Source of the DNA: Diorhabda sublineata
Taxonomy: Eukaryota > Arthropoda > Insecta > Coleoptera > Chrysomelidae
Direction of reading: 5' to 3'
DNA: 64,000 nucleotides
NCBI RefSeq assembly: GCF_026230105.1
Contig: NC_079478.1
Span: 34,177,653-34,241,652, forward strand
Numbering within the stretch: position 1 is the first letter of the stretch; every line of letters starts with the position of its first letter. A program made the translations under genes and the position numbers. The notes under the pieces were generated by a model. That model ran no database searches. It was not told where the DNA came from and was given only the letters and a program-made list of their open reading frames with translations. This document shows, piece by piece, positions 26,330-38,600 of this stretch.

Positions 26330-27220
26330 AGGCAAATGACACATCACTTAATAAGTCGTGTGACTAACTAAGAAAAACACCTTTTTGCCAAAAGTAGGCT
26401 TCAGTTTCAGCCTTTCCTTCTTCATTTGAGCTGAATTTCTTACCGTCGAGAATTTTTTTGAGATCAGCGAATAACTAGTAGTCAATGAAAGCCAGATCTG
26501 GACTGTACGGTGTATGAGAAAGCAATTCGAAGTATAATTCGTTCAATTTAACCATCGTTGCAATCAACTTGTGAATCAGCGCATTGTCTTTGTGAAACAA
26601 TCGTTTTATCTTCGACTATGAAACCGGTTTTCATTATTTGCTGCATTCGAACAACTCTAGTACTATTCGCTATTGATTGTCTCCCCATTTTGAAGATAGT
26701 CGATGACCAATATTCTATGCGCATCCCAAAATACTGAAGCCAGCTGATTTTTGTGCCTTTGGACGCTTCGAACCTGGTTCACCGGCTGCAGTCCACTCAG
26801 ATGATGATAGTTTTGATTCCGGAGTGAAGTGATGGCTAAACACTGCTCCGAATCATCAACACTTTGTTGTTATTGATCGACTGCGAGTAAACGCTGGACC
26901 CCCTTTGAAAAAAGCTATCTTATGGTCAAATGTTTATGTATAATTGTAAACACACTGCCTTCTGATACCCCTACTGCCTCAGCTATCTCACGCCATTTCA
27001 ATTTACGATTAGATATAACCAATTTGTGGACTTTTCTGATGTTTTCTGGAGTAACCACCTCAATTGGACGACCAGAACGTTCACCATCATCGGTATCTGT
27101 ACAACCACGTTTAAATTTAGCAAAATAAATTGTTGTTTCCGATAGGGTGGAGTCCGGATAACATTTTGAAGCCATTGCTTAACTTGTACAATATTTTTTT
27201 CATCAAGAAACAATTATAAA
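26330..27220 (-). pseudogene. Degenerate mariner transposase
   Basis: Read on the minus strand, the N-terminal part carries a helix-turn-helix region (GERSGRPIEVVTPENIRKVH, then WREIAEAVGVSEGSVFTIIH; frame 27175-26915). After a break come the block HHFTPESKLSSSEWTAAGEP (near 26830), corresponding to the mariner HHYTPE--QS--W region, then FHKDNALIHKLIATM (near 26590, containing the second catalytic Asp), and YSPDLAFIDY followed by a stop (near 26490, third Asp). The order matches a full DD34D mariner transposase. At least three stops or frameshifts disrupt it, so it is dead. Terminal inverted repeats were not found by eye. Confidence 0.9.
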
Positions 27221-30180
27221 TTTGAAAATAATGAAAGTAGCTTCACTCAAATAGCTGTTACTCCCGTGTGAACGAAACCCAGGAAATTCTAAGTAACTAG
27301 GACGTAATACCTGATACATTTTTTGGGAAAAAACAATACCTTCTACCAGCTCGTTGTTCTATACTTACACGAACCCAAACGAGTTGCTTGCAATCGAGGA
27401 GAAATTCGGTCTTGAGACATCGAAGCGATCAAATCTCGAATGTCTCAGCGAAGCTACGCCGTTTCTAGAGACGCAGCTCGCGCGACTTAGTTTAATCTTT
27501 CGTTATATTTATTACTCTGTATATTGTTTGTTGTACTTGTATTTGATTTGTTTTTAATGCTCAAAAACGAATGATAATTCGCTGCGCAACGGCAGTCGGC
27601 ACATGACGTTCACTCATAGTCGTAGCACGCGCGTGAAACGTGCGTTCGCGACAAAAAAAACATACAGCGTGAGTCTCGATCATGGATCGCAAAATATGGT
27701 ACTTGCATACTTACATCAGTTTGAATATTAAATTATTTTTCGTTAAAATGATGTAGAAAAAATATTAAAATGTACCGCCTCTGGTGAACTGCCTTAAATC
27801 TTTATTAGGTTGCCAACATAGTACGCAGCGCATCTATATAGACTATTTATTTTAAATCTCTTACAGGTCGTTTTCAATTTGGATCATGTCCTTCGGAAAA
27901 GTAACGGAAATTGGAGAAGAGGATCCTTGAAATTTATTGAGTTGTTGGGTAGAGATATGAACATAAAAATGACAAAAGTTGATTTAGAATGAACGATTTT
28001 TGCTATTCTAGATTACGGGGGTTACCCTAAAAGTTTCCGACCTCAATCTTAGTTTAAGCCACTTATCTAACAAATCGCCAGAACCGGTCCTGGACTATTA
28101 GTCATGGCGATTATGGTTTACACAAGATAAAACAATATATGTATAGAGGGTTAATCAATTTCTATGATTCTAATTCAAACTACTATAAGCATATTTGAAT
28201 AAAAAGAAGTCATAATATTCAAAAACTTGTCAAGTTCAAGTCAAGTCGTTAAAGCAACTTTTACATCCCCCTATTGAAGATGGAACCAACGTGTGACGTA
28301 CCACTTCAGCAGTTCAAACGTATAGGAATTTTTTGACTTGTAAAAATCGCTGGGATCGAAATAAGTGTTATAAGGTGGATGATCAAACACCCACCGGACA
28401 AATTCCATCAAAACTGCTGTGAGTTAAGCCCTATGAGGTGGAGAAGCACAACACTTGCAGTAAGCAGAATGCTTTATGCATTCAAGAGGCGTGACCTGTC
28501 CGGCTGGTATATGATTGATACGACATAGATATGTCACGATTGCGCAATTGACAAAGTTAATTACGTTTACTCAAACAGTTTGATCCTTGGCTAATTTCTT
28601 GGTGATCTGGTTAGCAATCTTTGGATGATTACTGAGTTGATTACTTTCGTGAATCCTCATACTTGGATCTTATGTCCATACAAGCTTGAGTATCAGGTTA
28701 TGAAGCATATGTAGAGTTTTTTTCAATTATTTAGTACATTTACATGCATTTCAGCCCAATCCCTTATCTTTTTAACATTCACTTTCCATTGAACTTTGAC
28801 GCTAATCTATATGTGATTGAAAGTTTTTTTCTGGATGATTTGCAAGTTTTTTGCTCATTATTTCTAGCCCATTAACCGTCTTACAGTTGTTCAGTAATAA
28901 ATTTTTAATCAAACGCCTTGTACATATTTTGGTTTAATCGAATTTTATTGTGGTTCAGATAAAAAAAGTAATATCCGTTTCACGACATGAATATAATAAC
29001 AGCTGTGTTCGAAAAGGAAAAGTTTAGCAATAAAAGGGCCTATAAAGGTCTTCAATAATTTAGTGCTGGCACATATTAAATCCCTACAGGGTCATTCAAA
29101 ACACACTATATTAAGCTTTCCCCTTTTTTTTCCTTCGGAGAAAACGACTACGATGTAATCTTGAATGTTGGAGATGTGTGTCTGAAAGTGACACGAATTT
29201 ATTTAATTAAGAAAATTTTGAAAGTACTTTCGTTTTAACTATACGTCGATTCTTAAAGGACATCGGATTTCGGTAACGTCAAGTGGGGCGCGACGGGCCT
29301 ATCTGAAGGCCTACGACACGAACTATGAACTATACGCCGATTCCTTGGCTTCTCCTTTTAGATTGAATCGAACCGAACCGAAAGGTAGAGTTAAGTTTGA
29401 AATAAAATCCTTCTATCTTTACAATTTAATTTTATGATAATTCTGTGATAATTCTGTGCGTAGTTGCCGTTTTCAAGGTCATAGCTCAAGACTTTATCCA
29501 CTTCCTTCTATTGTTCAATTGATCAAGTATGAAAGTCACTTTACAGAATTACTTTGAGCGTATTCGTTACACAAGTTTCCATAATCGAATTGTTGACTAT
29601 AATTAAACTTGACAACGTCGCACATAGTTAAATTTATTAGTATACAGCAGATGGCACAACTGTATCGCGGTAAATTTAAAATTACATATTTTTTTTATTA
29701 AATTCAGCGAATTAACTAATCCGTAATGGTAAAGAAAAAAGAACCTTTTTGACTTTGTAATATCTAAAGAATTATTAGCGTACTACGTTGTTCCATTTCT
29801 AAAAAGCTTTCTAGATAATTATCTTGGAAGAGGCAAAAGGAATAAAATATATCGGAGAAAGTTCGGTATAAAGTAATTTGAAAGGTCTTTTCACTCTGGT
29901 TTGTCTCCCTCGATGTACAACAGATGTAGAATATTATCTCGCGGCTTTCTACAGGGACTCTACTGCCATCTAATATAAATTAAATACAACATCTACGGAA
30001 AGGATTATTAAAATACGTTCATAATTTTATTCCAAAAAAAAGATAATAACTAAAATGTCATAAAAATACAAAAAAACCTACGAGAATCATAATAATAATG
30101 AATCAAATGTTATAACATATAGTTTTTCTTTAGTTTTAATATGGTTTACTTTATTTATCTTTAGGTTATGATGTCTATGA
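27221..30180. other. Long stretch without a recognised gene
   Basis: I see no gene, RNA or known repeat family here. Local points: a 12-bp inverted pair tgagacat...atgtctca near 27413-27447; a CpG-richer patch at 27580-27700; and two related phrases, actatacgtcgattc (about 29240) and actatacgccgattcc (about 29329). Plus-strand frames such as 27354-27557 have no recognisable content. If the exon at 17108 belongs to ph, all of this is intron 1. Confidence 0.5.
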
Positions 30181-30187
30181 TATATCT

Positions 30188-30256
30188 GTCATGGATGTCA
30201 CAAATGTCACTGTCACAAATGTCACTGTCACAAATGTCACTGTCACAAGTGTCAAT
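30188..30256. repeat. 16-bp minisatellite
   Basis: The unit tgtcacaaatgtcac is repeated about four times in tandem (gtcactgtcacaaatgtcac), with one a-to-g variant in the last copy. Confidence 0.93.
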
Positions 30257-30880
30257 TTTGATTAATTAGAATAAGATAATAGAGGTTAATTAATGTAGGT
30301 GAAGAAATATTGCTAATTTAAGAAAGAGTTGAAGAAATAAACATTAAATGTCGTTTCTTTGTTTTTTAGGCGACATTTAGTTATGTAATATATCAATTAA
30401 TTCGAAAATCATCTCATATATATATACATTTCTATATTGCAGTTTCGACATCATCCAGGCCTTTGACACAGTATTTAATCTTCTTATAAGTCTCATAAAC
30501 TTCCCATATCCCAATGAAATAAACTTGTACATTTAAATATTTCTTCTTTGTAATATAAGTACGATAATATCTTGGAGAAAGACTGAAAGTTAGATGTAGA
30601 TAGTCAAAAATTAAGAAAATTTGGTTTCGTAGCGTAAATTTCAGAACATAACACCACAGGAAAAATCAATAAGTGTTAAATCATGAATGCGTTGTGGCCA
30701 ACTTATGTTAGTTCTCCTGAGATAAATGTTTTTTCTGCAGTTCAGGCAAGAAGAAGTCGTCTAACTTCTACAAGTAACGCTGTGAATTCACGGTAACTGT
30801 CCAAACAAGTAAAAACCTCGCGCTGACATCCCAGCCAATTCGGTTACTTTAGACCAGTCTCTCCCAAAGTGGGCGATAAC
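30257..30880. other. Spacer, nothing recognised
   Basis: AT-rich sequence followed from about 30640 by more mixed composition. No feature is supported, although the last 200 bases may belong to the hAT-like fragment that follows. Confidence 0.35.
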
Positions 30881-30884
30881 GCTC

Positions 30885-31440
30885 CTTTGTGGGCGCTGAC
30901 CGCCTAAAAGAGACCCGGAAAAAGAACATACTAAATACTGATCCATTGAAAATCCCACAAACTCATTGTCGCTTTAAAGACTGTATCCAGATAGGAAAAA
31001 AAATTGCTCGAAAAGACAAACTACACAACATCGAGGAAGATCTAATTTTGCCACCAATCAAGGAAGTACCTACCGGCGGCAGATATTAACCGAAAAGGTA
31101 ATAATTCTGTACAAAGACGAATTGATGAAATGACTGAAAACGTTAAAGAATCATCGTGCAATCATTTGAGGACTGGTCAGTTCTCAGATGACAAGACAAC
31201 TTCGTTGCATTTGGAAAACCTCTACATTAACGTTTTCAAAATGTCAACACAGCAATATCACTTCAACTGGAAGGAGAAAATGTTTATCAAAAATGTTGGC
31301 TACAAAAACCGAAACCGCAATTGTACCCTAGATTGTGGACCGTGGATTAAGTGCTGTGGCAACGCTGTTTACCGAAGAGAAATCGTTTGCACGTTACCGA
31401 ACGCGGCGACTTGCGTTCTTGAACAAATTGGAACGTGATA
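30885..31440 (+). pseudogene. hAT-derived (ZBED5/FAM200-like) transposase fragment
   Basis: The plus strand encodes, across a stop at 31089, a Lys-rich segment followed by ADINRKGNNSVQRRIDEMTE and NVKESSCNHLRTGQFSDDKT (about 31078-31200). The order N-(T/S)-V-Q-R-R-I-D-(E/D)-M-x(3)-V-K-(E/Q)-x(3)-x-(Q/H)-L is a strong hallmark of the ZBED5/FAM200/SCAND3 group of hAT-derived proteins. There it precedes the first acidic residue of the catalytic region; here the expected FALQLDES-like stretch is replaced by an out-of-register sequence. Downstream coding to 31438 cannot be matched. The frame breaks and lack of start or dimerisation domain make it a relic. Family membership is from memory of the motif. 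Confidence 0.6.
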
Positions 31441-32059
31441 TCAGCGTCAGATTCAATCTTCGCATTAGTTTTATAATTAAAATCGATTCTTTGTGTTATT
31501 TTGAAATATGTCTAAATACGATGAAGCCAGCTAGAGTTAACATGAGACCTGAGAGCCTTTGTATACTACTTACTGCGCTCAGGTTTCAAATAGGAAAGAA
31601 AATAGGTAAGGCCCTGAAAATAAGCTTCTGACTCGCGTCCTAAGGCTTCAATTCTTGCATTTTGTAATGAACTACAAACGTTTAAAGCAACAGCACGCTT
31701 CCTAATTGACTCCGAATAGCTGCGTCACGCAATGTGCAGTAAAAAGGCGAACTTCCTTTTGAGATACCTTGTATGAGATCGACAAGTGTCCTGATTTCAT
31801 TATTTTAGCTTCGCGTTTCCATTTTTGTGAAACCAAAAGCTTCACATAGAATTTTTTAATGCTCATTTGAAGAAAACTGTTTTCATTGGTGGCTACATAT
31901 GCAAAAAAACCGGTTTTTTTCACGTGTACAAACCTTCTAAGAAAACGAGGTAAAACTAAGTAAATATTATCCTCGAATGGTTCCGTTTCGTGGTTCTCTG
32001 CATTTAAAAAATGTCTTATGTTCACACGGATGATGTTGAACGCCTGGAAACGTTATTAA
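31441..32059. other. Spacer, nothing recognised
   Basis: No gene is recognised. A 107-codon minus-strand frame (31702-32025) has no known motif and no visible promoter or partner exons; it may be part of an unidentified element. Confidence 0.35.
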
Positions 32060-32125
32060 TTGTAAAAATGTCACAATAGATGAAACTTGGATGTAAAATT
32101 ATACCTCAGAAAGAGTAAATACGTA
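32060..32125 (+). pseudogene. Mariner transposase scrap
   Basis: The plus strand reads KNVTIDETWM, a stop, then NYTSERVN. This matches the mariner block (I/V)T-DE-W-HHYTPE around the first catalytic Asp. Only this short piece is recognisable, about 200 bp upstream of the first confident ph exon. Confidence 0.55.
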
Positions 32126-32319
32126 TTGGAATTTCGTTTGGTTTGGGTCATGAACCCAAACACTTTACTTAAATTATTTGACGCCAATCTTTGAAAAAAA
32201 CTTATCGCAAAAATATCCTTATACATATATAATGTTCGTTTTGCATGCCGCTTTATTAATGTCGTGTTAAATGATCGGTAACATTGGAAAACATTTGAAT
32301 ATTTCGAAATTTGTTCCAG

Positions 32320-32645
32320 ATCTCAACATTACGATAACCTCCAACAAGCAGACAGTCAGAAGCAACCACTAAAAGACACAACAAATACACCATCGAACGC
32401 AAAACACGAAGACAACAATAACCAAGAACCAGAATCGACACAACAAGATAACGAAACGCCAAATCATAATAACGGCCAGCAGCAACATCAGCAACAACAA
32501 GGTAGCAGGTCGTTACAGTGTTTGGAAACGCTCGCACAAAAAGCAGGAATTCACGATATCACGCCGGATGATTGTAAATTCGATGTTGCCAATACATTGT
32601 TGAATTTGGATAGAGGACACGAATTTATTAAGCAAAGTGTTGACG
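32320..32645 (+). CDS. ph: ph exon with conserved N-terminal LQCLETLAQKAGI block
   Basis: Acceptor ttgttccag|atctcaac, donor gttgacg|gtgagt. The exon begins with one base of a split codon and has no in-frame ATG upstream of it, so an earlier start exon is required. It encodes a Gln/Asn-rich run (HNNGQQQHQQQQGSRS) and then LQCLETLAQKAGIHDITPDD. The first thirteen residues of that match a conserved N-terminal motif of insect Polyhomeotic. The sequence continues as CKFDVANTLLNLDRGHEFIK. Confidence 0.93.
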
Positions 32646-35600
32646 GTGAGTCAATTTTCTATAGTCAGTTCATATGTTTTCATCCAAAATTATAGTCTGT
32701 TATTATATACGAAAGAGTAATAGACCAATAAAAATAACAATTCCATGATTCCGTCGAAAATTTAGTGACAAATGTAAGCAAAAACGAGAAACTTGGAAGG
32801 AGACTTTTACAGCGTCCAAAAACAAATATGGAGAGTGATAAGGCAACAAGAAGAGAAAGAAGACATCTCACACAATAACTTACACAAAGAAGACGAATGG
32901 ATAGACTACTTAGCAGAGATATTTAAAAGAGAAGATAATAGTAAGAAAACTGCACATACTGCACGTAATAAATAACGTGGAAATCACCATTCAAGATGTC
33001 GACCAAACCATTATCACCTTAAAAAACAAAAAATCTTCAGGAGTTCGTAGATGAACCACGGTGGCCACCATCTCACGCAAGAACTCACCCAAGAAATTCT
33101 GCTACATTGTAGAATACCAGACAAATGGCAAACCACTACAATTATTTTAGTGTTTAAAAAAAGGAGATGAAAAAAGATCCGTCTAACTACAGAGGAATAC
33201 AAACAAAACAAACAAAAAAAATATTTCGATCACAACACTAGAAGATGAGCAACAAGGATTCAGATCAGGAAGATCTGTATAAATCCATAGAATATAAATC
33301 ACAATTCCTATGCTTTATTGACCTCAGAAAAGCCTTTGACAGCGAATTGATCAGTTCAAATGGTTTTGTTAAAGGTGTGTTAAAGGTTAAAGACAAATCA
33401 CCTTTCTCAGAACTGTATTATAGTATTAATTTTCAAAGACATGGACATGATGACAAATCTTGACCTTGTTATAAATAGGAAAGACACTGTACGCTCGGGT
33501 CTATACTAAACCTCAGGTTTGCTACTCAACGGATATCTTGAGTAATCCCAAATTAGACTGTGTATGAAGGACTATATGAAGAGTATCTAATCGGCAAGGA
33601 AAACCTACGATTAGACGGAGACGATGGATGGAAATGGACTTTCGAAATTCCGAATTATTAGAGCCACTACGATCGCCTGGACTTACAGTCTCTAGAGTTA
33701 ACTGGAACGATGGATGAAGTGATTAGGGTGGAAAATGTCGAGTTTTGACGATGTCGTCGGAAAGGTTGACTCAAAGTTAATGGACATGAAGATCATCGCT
33801 GCCTAGTGGTAAACCTGTTTGCAAGTGGACTGCTGAAATTGCGATACTTAGAGCCACTACGATCGCCTGACTTACAGTCTCCTAAAACTCTTCCTATCTG
33901 TCCAGATCAACTAATTTAGCTATTAATGAAATTAAAAAATGAGTTAACAGGGCAAATTATCTATTATACGCACGTGTCTAAGAATAATCATCGATCTCCT
34001 TGTATATCTAGTGTCTACGATGATCCAATGATTAATCTTTCTCCCATCGCCCGCTAGATCCAGATGAACAAAAATTTATATATTTAAAACAACATTTTCA
34101 CGTGGAAACTTTTTTAATTTTATTATCAATAAATTTACTCAAGGTTCGATATAAATATTATTAAACTTTTGACTGTTCCTCTAATAATAAAAAAAAATTT
34201 CGTGCAAGGAATATTAAACTACATTTCCTTTGAAAAACGTGACACTGATTGGCATTCGTTATTCGATCAATAAATTCTTCTCAGTTTTTACATGCTACCA
34301 TTTCGTTATATCCATCAAATGATTATAGAATCGTTGAAAACGTTAATTAAATTCGAAGCACTACCAAAACGTCATTTGCTTAATCTAAATGATCAATGAT
34401 ACATTACGTAACAACAGCAGTTTCAATACATTTTCATGATAATTTTATCTAGGACAATTGACTATCACAATGAGCGATTTAAATAAACAGCAAATGGATG
34501 CTAACGCGCAGGCTCAAGCGCAAGCTCAAGCACAGGCACAAGCGCAGGCGCAAGCACAGGCTCAAGCTCAGGCACAGGCACAAGCTCAAGCCGTTCAGCA
34601 ACAGCAGATGCAGCAGGTTGCGCTTCAACAACAAGATCAGCAACAGACTTTAGTACCCGCTCAGAGTCCACACATGCAACAGGTTACCGTTGGAAATTCA
34701 GGTGAGAACTCCCAATTTTTCTGGCAAATTATTTTTTTCCAATGGATTTCTTCTTCTCCAGCCAAAATATCCTTTGATTTATCCTTCTATAAGATTCCAG
34801 TTAACTAGGACTTGATCTTCTTGATACCTTCATTGACATATTTAGATGAGAATCTTCTGGTGATTTGGTGAAACCGAAGATGTTTTAAGAGGCTCACTTG
34901 GTTTCGTAACTAGAGTTTTGCGAATCTCTTCTGTAGATTGTTCAATTTTTAGGCCTTCCAAAAGATTATTTAACTTGAGTGTTACAAATAGAAGACAAAT
35001 AAGTAGATACTCTAATATTTTCTGTGAACTGGTCCGATTCAAGATATTTGATCTTCAAATCATACTAATTTATAACCAATTCTCTAAATTCTCAGTAACT
35101 TATTAGGGAATTCTTCAACGGTTAACCTTCAACCAGGATTTTATTTACTGCACTTGGTTAGAATTCGTTGAAGAAGCTTCACAAATAATTTTTTGGTTAA
35201 CCACCTACTACAAGGAGAATATGGTGAACGTCTTCTAGCCATCAACGTCTAGCTTTAGCCCTAGAGGAAATCAAAATAGCAGGAATTGCATTCCCAGTTG
35301 TGCTTATTATGCCCTTTTTGTGCTGACCCTACTTGTTGATCACCGTTTTTAGCCACAATTCTTGGAAATGGTAAAACAATGCATATAACCGACTTTTTTA
35401 AGTTGTAAATGTTGTTAGAGGTGGAGATTTTGTTCAAAAAGGGCTATGGTGGGATTTCTCTTTACAAAACAATCCAATATCCTACTTATAGACCTTCTTT
35501 TCCCGTTTTACGTACACTTTTCAATGGTTTTTATTAAATAATTTCGTTTTGCAGGTGCCCAGTGCGCGGTAACGTCCATGGGTCCGCCCCAACATACAGT

Positions 35601-38600
35601 TTCGATGCACCAACAAGTAGCCCAACAAGGCCAAGTACTCCAAACACAGAACGCTCAAGTTTTGGCCGCTGCTCAACAAAGTAACAGTACCACCATCACT
35701 ACGATGTCACCACTGCAACAGAGCCAAGCTGCGCATCAACAGCAACTCAGCGCCGACTGGAGTCACGGGAGAGCAGTACAAGTAATCCAACAGCCTATCG
35801 GAAACATCCAGAATCCCACTTATCTTCAGCAGCTTTATAACGGACAAGGACAGTTGTTGATGCCTGGGAATATCAGTAACATTGCTTTACATCCCAGTAT
35901 CAATCCACAAATTCAGGTTAATAATTTTGAATTGTTGGTATTCTAAGGGAAGGTTAGTTGATTTTGGGGAAAATATTTATTATAACCGTAAAAAGAGTTG
36001 ATTAAAGATATAAAAAGTATTTTTTTAAATGGCGTAGCTAAAATTGGAGACTCTTCAAATTTGGAAATCTATTGATCAATACTCAAATAATGTACATTGT
36101 ATTTAATTGTTAACCAGCTTAGACTCTATTTTTTCATTTTCGCGTTTTGTTGTCTTATTATTTGTTCTAAACAACACCTCCAATGATTTTTCATGATTTT
36201 TGTCTGAAAAACTCCTTTTAAAACCAAACACCAGTCATCATCATGAGGAAGATATTCTCAGGAAAATAATCTAGCAAACATAATCAGCTTTTTCTTCAAG
36301 TTTTGATTCTATTTTTTCATTTTCACTTTTCAGTGTCTTATTATTTGTTCAAAACAACACTACCGAAGGTTTTCCGAGACTTTTTGCCTAAAAAACCCTT
36401 TTTAAAGCAAAATACCACGTCATTAAAGTAAGGAAGATCTTGTAATGAGCATAACCAGCTTCTTCTTCAAGTTTTTGACTCTATTTTTTCATTTTCACTT
36501 TTTGTTGCCTTATTGTTTTCTCTAAACAACACTACCAAAGGTTTCCCATGATTTTTGCCTGAAAAACTACTTTTAAAACCAAACACCAGTCATCATCATG
36601 AGGAAGATATTCTCAGGAAAATAATCTAGCAAACATAATCAGCTTTTTCTTCAAGTTTTGATTCTATTTTTTCATTTTCACTTTTCAGTGTCTTATTATT
36701 TGTTCAAAACAACACTACCGAAGGTTTTCCGAGACTTTTTGCCTAAAAAACCCTTTTTAAAGCAAAATACCACGTCATTAAAGTAAGGAAGATCTTGTAA
36801 TGAGCATAACCAGCTTCTTCTTCAAGTTTTTGACTCTATTTTTTCATTTTCACTTTTTGTTGCCTTATTGTTTTCTCTAAACAACACTACCAAAGGTTTC
36901 CCATGATTTTTGCCTGAAAAACTACTTTTAAAGCTAAACACTACGTCATCATCATTAGTAATATCTTCTAGCAATCATAATCAGCTTCTTCTTCAATTTT
37001 TTGGTTAGATTTTTCCATTACACCTGACTATACGATGACTGGAATATCTATCTAGATACCAATGGTACTACTGCTCATCGGCAATTAACATAATATCGTT
37101 ACAAGGCAATTTTCAACATCATAAATTATGTTTGACAATGAATTTTAGCCCCAAGTACTCCGAACATTATTCCAAGTGATTTTACTTTCAATAATGAAAG
37201 TTTACTTCAAGGTCCTTCGAATTTTAAATCGATATGAAAGTTAAAATTTAAATTTCTATTATAACAGGTAATAGCTAAGCCGTTTCAAGGAAACCAATTG
37301 GCTCCTCATATGATTACCACGGCCCAAGGGAAGCAAGTTCTTCAAGGTAGTCAAGCGGCAACTTTTCCAGGATACACGACCCTTGGTCCCACAATTCCCA
37401 CCACGCAGAATCAACAGACGTTAGTTTTTAGTCAATTGGGCGTCATCAGTTCGCAGCCCAACATATTACCCAATCATTCCCAGGGTAACGGACAAGTAAC
37501 CCAGCAAAAACCCCAGGAAATGCATAAGGTAAGTCAGGGGGATATTTGCTGAGGGTAGCTGCTTTGTTGGATGTTTTCATTTATTTTTTTGATACTTTGT
37601 TTGGTGTTTGTTTACCGAAAATTATTTATTTGTAAATAAAATGACGTAAACGAGTGATTTTCTTCTAAAACTACCCCTCTAAACGACAAAATATCCCCTA
37701 TGATGACTTTTAAGAAAAATAGCAGAGGTTTTTCTGAAAATTTCAAATTATATAATTCGTATTTTCTGATGTGATTATACTATTGAAAAATTATTTTCAC
37801 AGCACTTTTTATTCATATCTAAACTTGATAATCAAGTTTAGATATTTTAATTAAAACACCCTATATATATGTTTATAACAAATAATAATTTAAACTAAAT
37901 TGAAAAAAAAAGTCAGACCACCCTGTATGATCCGTAATTAACTGACAATTATTGTTATTCAATTATTAATTTAATTAATTCTGTATACTTAATTTTTTAA
38001 ACATTTTATTTAACTCACTCTGTATTTATTTTCATGAAATTTACTATTAATATGTAACCAATTTTCTATTAACTTATCGATTTGAAATTTTTCATATTTT
38101 CTTCTTTTTTATTATAATAATAAAATATTTTCTATATTTTAGTTCTATTCACATTTGTTACCATCAACTTTCGACCCAATTTGAACCCAAATTTTGATTT
38201 TTTTTGTGCACGAGTTTTATAACATTCACGTATTGCATTAAAAATATCATATATAGGGTGTTTAATTGAAAATACTTGGAAAACTAAATGTGCTGTGATG
38301 GTATTAATGAACTGTACCCCTAATACTTCTTCTTCTACTCTAGAAACCTTTATGCCCTTTGATTTGATAATTCTCCATTTATTGACCCGAATCTTAAATG
38401 TTGTGGTAGTATTCCACCCAATAACCTAACCTAACCAACAAAGCAAATGCGCTTGGTACTATTTGCCCAATAAAAACAGTTTGAGTAGTTAGTTACACCA
38501 AAAAGTTAATTTTCAATCAGGATTATAATAAATTATTGGAGCTACACTGAAAATTATTTCACCTTTACTCTTTAGGATGAAAAAATTTATTATTGCTGTT

